From positions 27,382,189 to 27,446,188 of the forward strand of contig NC_087064.1 of the NCBI RefSeq assembly GCF_963678635.1: a stretch of 64,000 nt of DNA. The letters run 5' to 3'. Position 1 is the first letter of the stretch. Every line of letters starts with the position of its first letter. The stretch comes from Symsagittifera roscoffensis (taxonomy: Eukaryota; Xenacoelomorpha; Acoela; Convolutidae). Below, in pieces: positions 38,095 to 48,153 of the stretch. A model generated the notes under the pieces. The model had not been told where the DNA came from. It saw only the letters and a list, made by a program, of their open reading frames with translations, and made no database searches. The position numbers and the translations under genes are program-made.

Positions 38095-38589
38095 TGTAAC
38101 AGTCGCCTACTTCAGTCACATATGAGGCTTAAGAAAAATAGGCCCTATAACCATTGGCTCAAGAGTCAGGGACACTATCTCTTGTGTTTTTCTACCTCAA
38201 GAACGGTCGGAGCCAATTCGGTTCGCTTGCGACATGAGACTAGGACCCGTTACAGCTTAAAGGCTACTACCAAAATATCCCCCCACTCTAGAAAATAAGA
38301 ACGTTCCCATACTTAGGTCTCAAGATACCCAAAATACATGAACGCCGTTAAAAACAGGGTCAGAACAATCCGTTAAGTTACTTTTTATTGGACAGTGGAA
38401 CTTTGATCCATTTCAGATGGATCAACCTAAAACTCGCCTTATCTCAACATAACAATCATAAAACACACTCAAGAATATTAAATTAGGGACTCACATAATG
38501 ATGCACTCGAGTACAAGGAGTAATTAAATTGGTAAGCAACTCAAGAATTAGATAATATAACTAGATAAGTTTAATACTGGTCAGTTTTG
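38095..38589 (-). repeat. LTR of the giant element, right copy (5' LTR, 495 bp)
   Basis: It matches 14813-15307 almost exactly. In element sense it ends CTGTTACA, followed by an 11 nt spacer and the primer-binding site, so this is a genuine 5' LTR. It is followed on the plus strand by GTAAC (38590-38594) and the LINE. Confidence 0.9.
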
Positions 38590-39112
38590 GTAACAGAAGT
38601 AAGTTCTGGCTCTAGCAAGAACAAGCCCGGTTTCCAATTCATAGAATTACTGAACCAGCAGCTGTTGTCATTAGTAGAAGAAACACCAAATTCAAACGTC
38701 GCAATGAAAGCAGCAATGATTCTCCCACATCTGCTGCTCCCAAAAACTAAATCAGAAACAAACTGATCAAATTCTATAACACTAGGCCGCCGCATTATTT
38801 TATGGAAGCAGGGCCTTCTAGACGAAGTTTTCACTGAAGCGAAAGCCCTCCAAATAAGACATCCAAAACAGAAGCAAACCGAAGTAAACGAGGAAGTTAG
38901 GCAATTCGATAAACTAATGAGTACAGTCAAAATGTCTGCCGTCATTGCCTGCCTTTCAGACAAGAAAACAAAAGGAGTACTTCCCCCGAACGAAGTCATT
39001 GAAGGAAAAACAGTCCTTAGTATCCTGAAACTAAAAACACCCTGAAGCCAAAACAGCGATCACTACCTATATATGTGACATTCGACCAGAATGGACAAAA
39101 TGCAATCTCTGC
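38590..39112 (+). pseudogene. LINE middle part (N-terminal to RT)
   Basis: It resumes the LINE protein cut at 14812: after the target duplication the frame reads 'VTEVSSGSSKNKPGFQF', then 'NVAMKAAMILPHLLLPKTKS', 'GRRIILWKQGLLDEVFTEAK' and 'VRQFDKLMSTVKMSAVIACL'. The pattern (Ala-Met-Lys-Ala, Leu-Leu-Leu-x-Lys, Arg-Arg-x-x-Leu-Trp) is that of the pre-RT region in SGNH/PHD-containing invertebrate LINE proteins. A stop follows 'LLPKTKSETN' and a frame change occurs near 39,045. Then an LTR fragment interrupts it. Confidence 0.6.
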
Positions 39113-39990
39113 AGATTTCGAATTTTTAGCTGTGAACCTTCCGAGTTAATGATTTTGAAGGATTAACGACGTTATTCGGATGATTAGCAGAACGGTGAAG
39201 GTCAGGATATTCCCGTATTTTAAAATTTTAAATTTTCGAAGTGATGACGTAACCTTTCTGAGAAACGTCAGAAACGGCCATTTTGGCAAGAGAAGCTGAA
39301 AAGCAACAGAACAACATTAGCTGCGATTGCGAGAAGTGCGGAAATTGTGATAAAAAACGACAACAAATCACGGAGCTGACAGAGAACGTTCCGAGTTGCA
39401 GCTATTGTGTCGCTACAATAGTTGCAAGGCCGTTGCAGACAACGTTGAAGGGTGGAAGACATCCTTCCGGATTACGGAGAAATCAAGATTAACATACTTG
39501 ATTCAGTGGATTCAAGAATCCGGAAGGGTTTCGGGGCTGAAACTTTTATCCTGTTATATAAACTTTTAGCTTCTTGTCATGTCCTGAATTGAATTTAATT
39601 AACAACTGGATTCATTTTGATAAGGATGAGAAGCTAGGAGTTAGGGGAAAGGGTTGATCCATCTTCGATGGAGATGATGATTTTTATCTACTGAACAAAA
39701 ACAATAATAATTCAATAAGTAGTAGCCCTGTTTTTAGGAGTGACCTCGTGGTCTGGGGATACTGACACCCAGCCATGAGCTCACTACTTCTGCATGTAAT
39801 TAAGTTAATTTGAGTGTTTTGACCGAAGCGGAAAGCAGTAACGTTTTTGTCGACCCGATGTTGGAAAAGACCACCGAAAGTACTGGCTTGGTAGAGACGG
39901 TGAAAAGCATATAAAGCTCTGTTTAGACATTAGCCATTCGTCTTAGGACTTAGTTTTATTTTCCGTCGATATGTATCTTCCGTCGATATG
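39113..39990 (+). repeat. LTR fragment of the plus-strand family inserted in the LINE
   Basis: Ordered words such as 'tggtctggggatactga', 'ccagccatgagctcactact', 'tttttgtcgacccgatgttgg' and 'ttttattttccgtcgatatg' match 43123-43940 and 51959-52793. It is more diverged than those two and its last ~20 bp are rearranged ('ccgtcgatatgta' twice). It splits the LINE between the pre-RT region and the RT. Confidence 0.75.
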
Positions 39991-41970
39991 TACCAGAATA
40001 ATAACTCACTTCAATATTAACTCACTCCAATCAATAGCAAACTCACTTCAACCATCCATTGAAATTTGCAAAACAATTGTTAAACTAACCTATACATTAG
40101 CAAGTAAATTTCTCCCCCAAGAAAACCTAACGGCGTACACCTCGTGTCGCCTGATACCTCTGGACAAAAATTCAGGGGTACGGCCCATTGGTATAGGCGA
40201 AGTTCTGAGAAAATCATTTGACAAAACAATCTTTGAAACTCAGACTTTGAAACTCTCGGAAAAAAATTCCAACTCTGCTTAGGCCAGAAGTGTGGAATCG
40301 AATATGCTATCCACAGCTTGAGGAACGAGTTTGAGAAACCGAAAACGGACGCCACACTTCTTATTGATGCAGAAAATGCCTTCAACTCGCTCAATAGAGA
40401 ACTTGCTCTAAAAATGCAGAAATCCTTTGTCCGGCACTACATCATGCGCTGGCCAGCTCACAGAAACATCCCTCAAATCTATGTCAATAACACGGTTTTG
40501 ACATCTACCGAAGGCACAACGCAAAAGGATCCCCTCGCAATGGCTAGTACGGAATTGGGATAACCCCTCCGATTGAGCTCCTGCAAAAACCAAATGTCAC
40601 CCAAAAATGGTACGCAGATGGAAGCGCTGCAGGTGATCTTAAGAGTCTGCGCGCAATACTGCACGGAAAGGCTTTCGGATACAATGTGAAGCCTTCCAAG
40701 TGTCAACTTATATTAAAAGAAAACCGTCGTGACAGCACCATAAAAGAATTCGAAGGCACAAATATTACAATGGCAGACGGTTTTAGAGTCCTTGGATCGG
40801 TTATATGAACACCATCAGCATGCGATAAATATATGGAAAACGAAGATGAAAAGACAGCTACTCTAAATGAAAAGCTTTCCAAAATAACTAAAACATCACC
40901 ACAAAATGCGTACTCCTGCTACACAAAGGGAGTTCAAAATAAATTAAGCGTTTTACCAGAACAACTCTGGAAGCATTTAAGAAAATGGATGAAATTGAGA
41001 TAAACGTAAGACAGCAGCTACTTTCTAGTATTACTGGTAATAACCATATAACCGATGAAAATTGCAACCTTTTTGCACTACCACTAAGATTGGGAGGATT
41101 ATACTTCCTCAGTAACACGGACTTTTCCAGAAATTATGAGTGGTCACAAGCCATTTGTGATCCGTTAGACAACAATGATCCAGAAGTAGCTGAAACGGTA
41201 AAAACTCTGATAAATAGAAACATCAAAACTGAGAGACAGAACATCACACTCTCAAAAAAAGCTCAAATTATGGAAAATTGCTCATCAGAAAAAAACTGAC
41301 AAAAAATCTAGCGTCTCAGAAAGGACTATCGAATTGGCTAAGCGTGCTACTCTTAAAAAGATACAATTTTTCCCTTAACAAATCAGAGTTTAAAAATGGA
41401 TTACATCTGAGATATAGATGGGAACCACCAAACACCCCACATACATGCCCATGTGGACAGCCATTCTCACTGAGCCACTCTCTACACTGTCCCAAAGGTG
41501 GATACACTCATCTAAGACATATTGAAATTCGCGATACCTTTGGAACACTCCTGGACAAAAAATAGCCACTACTGAAGATGACGCTCGACTTGACATCAAG
41601 GCAAATGGAATCTGGGGAGGCCGATTCAGTCGAGCTTTTTTCGATGTAAAAATTTTCAACCTCCATGCTAAATCCTGCCCCAAAACTATATATGACGCCT
41701 ACAAATATCCTGAGAGTGTCAAAACATTAAAATACCAACAAACAATTCTGGATGTGGAACACAGCAGCTTTGTTTCACTAATTTTTGCATGTACTGGAGG
41801 AGCAGCACCAGGCTCTACAAAAACCATCCAGAAACTAGCAGAGAAACTAAGCGAATCATACTCGGACACAATAAAATTTACAAGAACGAAAATAATTTGT
41901 GCACTTCTGAGGAGTGCAATCCTCTGCCTTAGGGGGGGTGGTGCAAAAATCTAAAACAATACATCCAACA
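39991..41970 (+). pseudogene. LINE 3' half: RT, zinc knuckle, restriction-like endonuclease
   Basis: The RT is seen in pieces: 'SCRLIPLDKNSGVRPIGIG', 'LLIDAENAFNSLNRELALK', 'EGTTQKDPLAMA' and 'KWYADGSAAGDL'. The catalytic Tyr-Ala-Asp-Asp is Tyr-Ala-Asp-Gly here, so the enzyme is dead. A thumb-like region follows, then CPCG...H...C ('HTCPCGQPFSLSHSLHCPK'), 'RHIEIRDTFGTLLDK'-type sequence and 'AFFDVKIFNLHAK', which resembles the zinc knuckle plus PD-(D/E)xK endonuclease of R2-type LINEs. The end is 'ALLRSAILCLRGG'. Several frameshifts and stops interrupt it. The part from 40577 is duplicated at 50292. Confidence 0.7.
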
Positions 41971-41979
41971 TAGACAATT

Positions 41980-42843
41980 CTATCTGTGCTATAATCGAGG
42001 AGGAAAGATTTTAATTGACAATTCTCTTGATGCATTAAAATCGAATTGATTTATTTATAAAATTTTGCCGATGTATGTAAGTAGCGTTGGTATGGCCCTA
42101 TCCAAACTGTGCACGTACCGTCGCATGACGGAAGTGACCATTTTAATTGACTATTTTTTTTTAAAAAAAAGAACAATCAACGTAAAAACAAATTACTCAA
42201 AACAAAATTACAAAATAGCTGGCTGCAACAAGGATTAAAAAAATTCATGACCCTTTTAGAACGAAATACCATACTGCGAAGTCCGTCAGTTTCAATCTAA
42301 TACGAAAGAAATAATTTACATAAGATGTTAAGAGAATTTTTCAATTCAAATACTTTCGCACTTGATGTGCATCGTCAGGATTTTTAAAATATTGAATTAA
42401 AAAAAAACGAAAAACAATCATGGAAAAATGCCATACACAATTTATAGCTAATGCAAATTTGTTGGCAATATCGCTGACCTTGAGCAAAATAATATGTCGA
42501 AAACTATAGCTTTGTAGGTTAATTAGTTTTTTCAATCACTGTCGGTTTTACGCCTAAGACTCAGTAAAACAAAGAAAACCGACGTCAAATGAACAGTTTT
42601 TGTTAACTTAATTTCATTCAGATGCGTTCACCAAAAAGATATTTGGCATAAAATTTAAATTTTACATTTATACTCAGGGGCGAAGCTAAGTTTCTCACCA
42701 CTTGCGAAACAAAACAAGAAAGCCGCTAGTTCGGAAAAATCATCAAAACAATTCGAAAATGTCGAAAAAAACTAGATCTATCGAAGACAGAAGCTAGTTT
42801 GCAAAAAAAACATGCCATGACGATGGAATGTGAAATAAGCATT
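41980..42843. other. 864 bp block present only in unit 1
   Basis: In unit 2 'tagacaatt' is followed at once by 'ggacaaaaaat'. Unit 1 has 864 bp in between, ending with 'att', so either an insertion with a 3 bp duplication or a microhomology deletion in unit 2. The block is AT-rich and non-coding. Its end holds a short dispersed repeat also found at 9.35-9.47 kb. No terminal inverted repeats seen. Confidence 0.65.
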
Positions 42844-43122
42844 GGACAAAAAATTATCAATCGTTAGCACAGCCTAAATATACCCTGACAGAAACCCCTA
42901 AGGCCTAAAAAAAATAAACAAAACTTAAGTTCAGCTGAATGGACTTCTGAATGGACTTCTACCTGAATAGATTCCTCAATATTGGACTTCTGAATAGATT
43001 TCTCCTGAATGGACTTCTAGCTTAGTTGTTTTTGAACACCTTTCAAAGTCGCAGGGAATTTACCCACTCCATATACAGTTTTCGTTACATTTCGTTACAT
43101 TTTCGTTACACCTCCCGATACA
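42844..43122. repeat. short repeats before LTR 1
   Basis: The stretch contains four or five copies of 'tgaatggacttct' or 'tgaatagattcct', then three 'ttcgttaca' words right before the LTR. The same array precedes the LTR of unit 2 (51,765-51,958). No coding potential seen. Confidence 0.7.
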
Positions 43123-43940
43123 TGTACAAAAATGCAAAGTCAGAATTCGAAATTTTATTGTGACATCGGAGTGGGAAGATTAACGGTTTTAACGAATTAG
43201 AGGTCTTAATCGTTCATTTTGACAAACGCGGAAGGGTTAATTTGGAGTTTCATGTTAATTTTTAAAAATTCGTTCAGAAAGAAAGACACGTGACAATGTC
43301 GAAATTTCCCACCAACTGAAACGGCGAAACCACAATAACAATTAGTCTCAAACAGAGAACAACACAGAACTCGTGAGAAATAGCAGTGAACGGAGATTGT
43401 GACTGAGACAAATACCATTCCGAGTTGTAACAGTTGTGCCGTTACAATTGTTACAACGCGAATCCCGAGATAAAGAAGGGTGTTGGGACGGCGTGTCCAG
43501 CCTTCCTGAAAGAGTTAAGGACGTTGTTTCTTCGTATTCCAGAATCCGGAGGGGTCTCGGGAGGAGAATCAAAACTGTATTTTATAAATTTTTAGCTTCC
43601 TGGTCATGTCCTGACTTGAACTAATAACATTTAAATTCGTTTTCAGATCATGAGAATTTAGGAGCTGAGGGAAAGGGTTGATCAACAATCTTGTGGTCTG
43701 GGGATGCTGAGACCCCAGCCATGAGCTCACTACTTTTGCATAAAATTAAGTTAATTAGAGCGTTCTGATCGAAGCCGGAAACAGGAAATTTTTTGTCGAC
43801 CCGGTGTTAGGAAGACCACCAAAAGAACTGGCTTTGGCAGAGACGGTGGAAAGCATGAAGAGCTGTGTTTAGACGCTGGCCAGTCGTTTTTGAACCTAGC
43901 TTTATTTTCCGTTGATATGTACTTCCGGGCGAATGTTACA
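43123..43940 (+). repeat. LTR of the plus-strand family, unit 1
   Basis: It begins TGTACAAAAATGC and ends GAATGTTACA, followed by a 12 nt spacer and the primer-binding site. The 5' border is the point where similarity to the fragment at 39.11 kb starts. It contains 'ccggaggggtctcggg' and 'tttttgtcgacccggtg'. The partner 3' LTR is not in the window. Confidence 0.75.
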
Positions 43941-43952
43941 TAGATGTTTTTA

Positions 43953-43967
43953 TGGCGCTCCTGGGTG
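43953..43967 (+). promoter_or_regulatory. putative primer-binding site, unit 1
   Basis: TGGCGCTCCTGGGTG, identical to the site in the giant minus-strand element and in unit 2. Confidence 0.65.
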
Positions 43968-46610
43968 GGCTTCTATTCTATCATCATCACCGGCAGAACC
44001 GTTATCGAGCTCTCCGCGCCGAGCGGATGCTCACATCAAGGCCCTAACTACCGAGGCGGAAGGGTAGTTCGGAACGCGGAAGCCTTCCGGATTCCCGTGA
44101 ATAGCTTTTTAACCAAGTTAAGACCGAAGTTTCACATACCAGGAAGAGTGGGGGGATTGGTCGTCCCGTCGTTCCCTGAGAGGTTTGTGACCAAAAACAC
44201 TTAAAGTTATATAGGAAACCAAACAAAAATTAGTATAGTACCTAAGAAAAACAAAAAACATAAAAAATAACCGAAAAAACCAAAAACAGTAAAAAAAAAA
44301 GTATAAAATCAGTAGAAATCATCCCCCCAGACGAGATGTGATCCGACCCTCCCGTTTGTTGTTGTTACAGGCATTTATATCTTTCAGGATCGTTACGATC
44401 GAGTGTGGGGCTCGGTTGTGGTGCTTGTACTGTAGGGTTATTTGAGTATTTAAGCACGTTAATGCTAATTTGCGCTCAATCCGGAAGGGTCTCGGGATTA
44501 GAGAAGAAGACTGATCCGACAAGCAGTGCAAGGAGCGACAAGAAGGGACTCAAGAAAAACAAAAATCAATTGTTGGGTATCGTTAAAAAGTTTTGTATCC
44601 CTTTTGGTACAAAAAGTAAGATATCAATATGTGGGGGGCTCGACAGTGACTGCATTGTAGTGACCCTTCAACGAATTGCGAATTTCCTAGTTAAGCACCT
44701 TAATTCGGGATTTGAACAAACCCGGAGGGGTTTTATATTACTAGTGTTACTATTTATACAGCCTGTATTAATACTCCTATACCGTTTTTCAGTGAAAAAC
44801 ACAGCAAGCAGACCGGTTTTTAGGGTCAAAAGTGAAATCGGACTTAACGTGTTTGATTTAGTGGACTCATCTATCCCGAAGGGTCCAAATAGCATTTTTT
44901 TGGCAAATTTTTTCAGCTGGAACCTTTTAGATTGAGTCTTTTGCATTGAAATAGAGTAATATAGGCATTTTGAGCTCGGATCATTAATTTTTAGGTCGAA
45001 AAAAATAGAATTGCGAAAAAAGTTAGGCGGAACCTGTAAGAGAGAAAATTTTTTGACTTTAGAAAAAAGACGTTTTGATTAATAACTTTGAAACTACTGG
45101 ACAAATTCAGTTGATCTTGGTACCATAGATCAAAAATTAGATGAACTTACTCATAGAACTTTCAATTATTCGAAAAAATAAGAGTGAAGTTATTTTCAAG
45201 ATTGTTTTAAGCAAAATTACCAATTAGTGAAGGTAGACCCTTCACGTTTTGTAAAAAAAATTTTTTGAAAAGCCCTTTTACTTCTACCAAAGGGTAGTAA
45301 AGGTTGAATAAGGTAGCTTTACGCTGTTTTAGACAACATGAAAGGGCCGAGGAACCCAGAAAACCATAGTCGAGGCAAGACTGATCTGGTTATAAAACCC
45401 TTCACAGTTGAATAGAATAGTAAAATAAGAGGCTCAATGTTTAAGAGGGTCCTGTTTTTGCCAATCCGGAAGGGTCCCACTTTTGCCAATCCGGAAGGGT
45501 CCCAAATTTGCCAATCCGGAAGGGTTCCAAATTAGCCAAGCCGGTAGTTAGAAGACCCTTCACAGTTGAGTAAAAAGTAAATTAAGAGGCTTAACTACGA
45601 TCCGGAAGGGCCTAGGGATGGAAAATACACCCTTCCTAGTTAGTTCCTACAGCATAATAGTATCGGAGAACGTATTTGGAAGGGTCTTTTCTCTATTGAA
45701 AATTTTAAAAGGCCCGAAAAGGCCATTTTTACAAACCCGGAGGGGTCCCAATCCCGAAGGGTCCTAATTTTGCCAATCCGAAGGGTCTTATTTTTGCCAA
45801 TGCAGAAGGGTCCCAATTTTGCCAATCCGGAAGGGTCCCAAATTTGCCAACCCGGAGGGGTCCTATGTTTTGTCAAAACTTAAGTAGACAAAAGAAAAGT
45901 AAATAGTAAAGAATATTAGGTTATTAAGTGTCAGACTAGAAAGCACTGGTAACTTGCCTTTTACAAAGATAAGACTAAAACAAAACAGGTCTAGACCCGG
46001 ATACTTGCGACACTTAGTCTAAAATGAACAAAAAATTGTCACTGATTTGTGTGGATTGCAATACAAATCGTTTTTTGGAAAAGTGATTGCCTTGAGGATT
46101 TGAGTAGGTCTAGCTCGGGCAATCCGTAGGCAGATAGGTAACACAGGACTTGGTGGGTGCATTAGACGCCCACTTGAGAAAATTACCGCCTTCAAGTTTT
46201 GTCTGACTGGCTCGGCACCGAACAGGGAAAATTCTTTCTTTAGAAACAATTTCGACTACTGTATTGCGACTAACTATAGTACAAAACACATACGTTTTTC
46301 TTTGACAATTTTTAAATTTCGTTCATTTTTGGTTTTAAATCAATAATATCTGGTCTTGATTGGGTAGTGAGCACACTATATTTTAAACATATTGATATTA
46401 TCGGTTTGTGCTAGCTTCATATCTTTACAACCAATAATCGATCATTGTGAATAAATTGTATATACTCTGTACTGTGATAACATACAAGGATTCGTGGTCA
46501 CTATTTAAGTGAAACTTTTGGAATTTATTTTGTTGTGTTATTATTATTAGCAGTCAAATAAAAAACACACTAGCAATCGAATTGATAGTGTGGGAAGTGA
46601 TAAATCAAAA
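43968..46610 (+). other. leader of the plus-strand element, unit 1
   Basis: 2.6 kb without a conserved gene. The frame 44405-44935 is not shared with unit 2, which differs here by indels. The leader holds about a dozen copies of CCGGAAGGGTCC-like words (listed separately). Confidence 0.65.
45454..45875. repeat. GCCAATCCGGAAGGGTCCC repeat clusters, unit 1
   Basis: Units of roughly 24-28 bp ('ttttgccaatccggaagggt' then 'cccaa') occur at 45,454-45,545 and 45,730-45,875. The same clusters are in unit 2 at about 54,310-54,400 and 54,590-54,720. Single copies of the core also occur in the LTR and leader (43,543; 44,477; 44,730; 44,876). Confidence 0.85.
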
Positions 46611-46760
46611 ATGAGTCTAAACAAGTCAAGGATACCTAAACTAACTGATAGCTCTAGGAAATTCATACCAGAGAAACAAAGAAAAGCAATGAACGACCCT
46701 TTCGTGGAAAGGATCGCACGAACCAGGACGACAAAGGGAAGAACATTTCAGGCGGAATGA
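46611..46760 (+). CDS. small upstream ORF (49 aa) overlapping ORF-A by ATGA
   Basis: ATG at 46611, TGA at 46758-46760 inside GGAATGATTG, so the stop overlaps the ORF-A ATG. The peptide is basic ('MSLNKSRIPKLTDSSRKFIP', then 'TRTTKGRTFQAE'). The same ORF is intact in unit 2. In the giant element the equivalent region is fused in frame to ORF-A. An ATGA overlap suggests termination-reinitiation, or a -1 shift making a fused product. Confidence 0.6.
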   Translation: MSLNKSRIPKLTDSSRKFIPEKQRKAMNDPFVERIARTRTTKGRTFQAE

Positions 46761-47263
46761 TTGAAACCAGGAGTCAAAAGTCGTCGGAAGGACAGAAGGC
46801 AATGATAGAAGCAGAAGTCCATCCGGACCCTGACATGGATGAGAACCGGGACGGACATGGATCGGAATGGAGTGGAAACAGAAGATTGGCGAGTGAATCT
46901 ACTCCGGTAGAACAAGGCCCAGATTTTGTCACTTCCACCGGGACTTTAGACCGAGAAGAGATGTCGGAACTGTCCGACATCTCTACTGAAAACGTGGCGA
47001 CTACAATATCACCCACAGACAACACTATGATGCATGGTGCGACGGAGAAACCGGCGACGTCCTCATCGTTTTCAGAAAGAGTGAAGAAAACTTTGGGAAA
47101 CTTCTCTCCGTTTACCATGGGAACGGGTACAGGTGATGAAGCAGAAACCCAGGAAGAGGAGGAGGACGATGACGAGCAAGATGACTTCGGATCTCAAGTC
47201 AGAGCCTCAATAGTTGGACTTAGGAGAATGATGCATACACCGACGGAGAGACCGGCTCTATAG
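46757..47263 (+). CDS. ORF-A of the plus-strand element, 168 aa, unit 1
   Basis: Intact in both units with a few substitutions. It is acidic and Thr/Ser-rich, with a run of Glu/Asp near residues 130-142 and the conserved 'SSSFSERVKKTLGNFSPF' also recognisable in the giant element's ORF-A. It ends in TAG; the gag frame follows 64 bp later in another register. Function unknown. Confidence 0.65.
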   Translation: MIETRSQKSSEGQKAMIEAEVHPDPDMDENRDGHGSEWSGNRRLASESTPVEQGPDFVTSTGTLDREEMSELSDISTENVATTISPTDNTMMHGATEKPATSSSFSERVKKTLGNFSPFTMGTGTGDEAETQEEEEDDDEQDDFGSQVRASIVGLRRMMHTPTERPAL

Positions 47264-47327
47264 ACCAATTTGGTGTGGTCAGGGCAATAAGCAAGACACA
47301 AACGGATCAGGCCAGTCAGGAGACTTT

Positions 47328-48100
47328 GTGATCATGACGAATTCGGAGATGCGAACTGGGAAGAACAGAAACACAGGGCTATGTAACCAACCTGCGGATC
47401 CAGAAGTGGACCATGAAGAGACGTCGAGGCAGAGAATCAAGACCCGAGTCTCGAAAAGCACCAAAATACCTGGAACCGATAGGGTGACACCACTACTTGT
47501 GACGCCATTAGTGGACAACGGAGCATCAATTGAAGAAGCCTTGACCAACAAAGTGGACAGCATAGGAGAACAGAATGAAAAGATGTCTTCAAGAATAAGT
47601 GAACTAAAGAGGGCAGTCCATGTCGAGAGAGAAAGCCTGCGGCAAGAGATCAACCGCAACAGACAAGAATCTAGCAGAAGCGAAAAACGCTTGAAGGAGA
47701 GAACGGATGATCACTTGGCCAAGAACTTGTCGCTAATACGAGGGAAGCTGAGCAGAGTGAATTAAGGCTGAGAGAAGACATCGAGAAGTTGAGAATTCAA
47801 CAGGAGCAGACTCTTTGCACTCTTGATACGAAGATAGACGCGATGATCGAGAGGCGAACTCAGGCTATCATGGATAAATTGGATGGACTACTAGGAAACA
47901 GGAGTGGATCGAAGAATGGGGGACCAAACTCAGGAGAGCCCGACAGGGAGCCGAGAGTGAACTTCAATGAACAACCCAATAGAAGAAGGACATATGGACA
48001 AAGGACACTAGAGGAAGGGGCAGTTCATCAAGCTATGCTACAGGGGACAATAGGCCACGAGGCCCAAACAATAGAGGAAGTTCAACTGGCAACAGACTGA
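47328..48100 (+). pseudogene. gag N-terminal part, unit 1 (broken)
   Basis: Two registers (47328-47765 and 47789-48100) make up the coiled-coil N-terminal part of Gag: 'ISELKRAVHVERESLRQEI', then 'LDTKIDAMIERRTQAIMDKL', comparable to the coiled region of the giant element's Gag. A TAA after 'LIRGKLSRVN' and a frame change interrupt it; unit 2 has the same breaks, so they predate the duplication or reflect real separate ORFs. Confidence 0.6.
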
Positions 48101-48153
48101 CCTCAAACGAACGACCGACGCAAGACACACATGCGACTGGGAGATGTGATTCC

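Larger units (their letters stand above)
14813..38589 (-). mobile_element. giant Ty3/gypsy-like retrotransposon with accessory module (~23.8 kb)
   Basis: LTR-flanked, with primer-binding site, ORF-A, gag, RT, RNase H, DD35E integrase and macro-like domain on the minus strand, followed by about 9 kb of extra frames before the left LTR. Typical Ty3 elements are 5-10 kb, so this copy is several times longer. GTAAC flanks both sides. The accessory block looks more GC-rich than the host genes and slightly more than pol. Internal damage (protease loss, duplication, stops) means this copy is probably not autonomous. Its left end is rearranged (see the 26 bp repeat). Confidence 0.85.

Noticed and set aside
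44405-44935. 176 aa plus frame in the leader
   Set aside because: It is not conserved in unit 2, which differs by several indels in this stretch.
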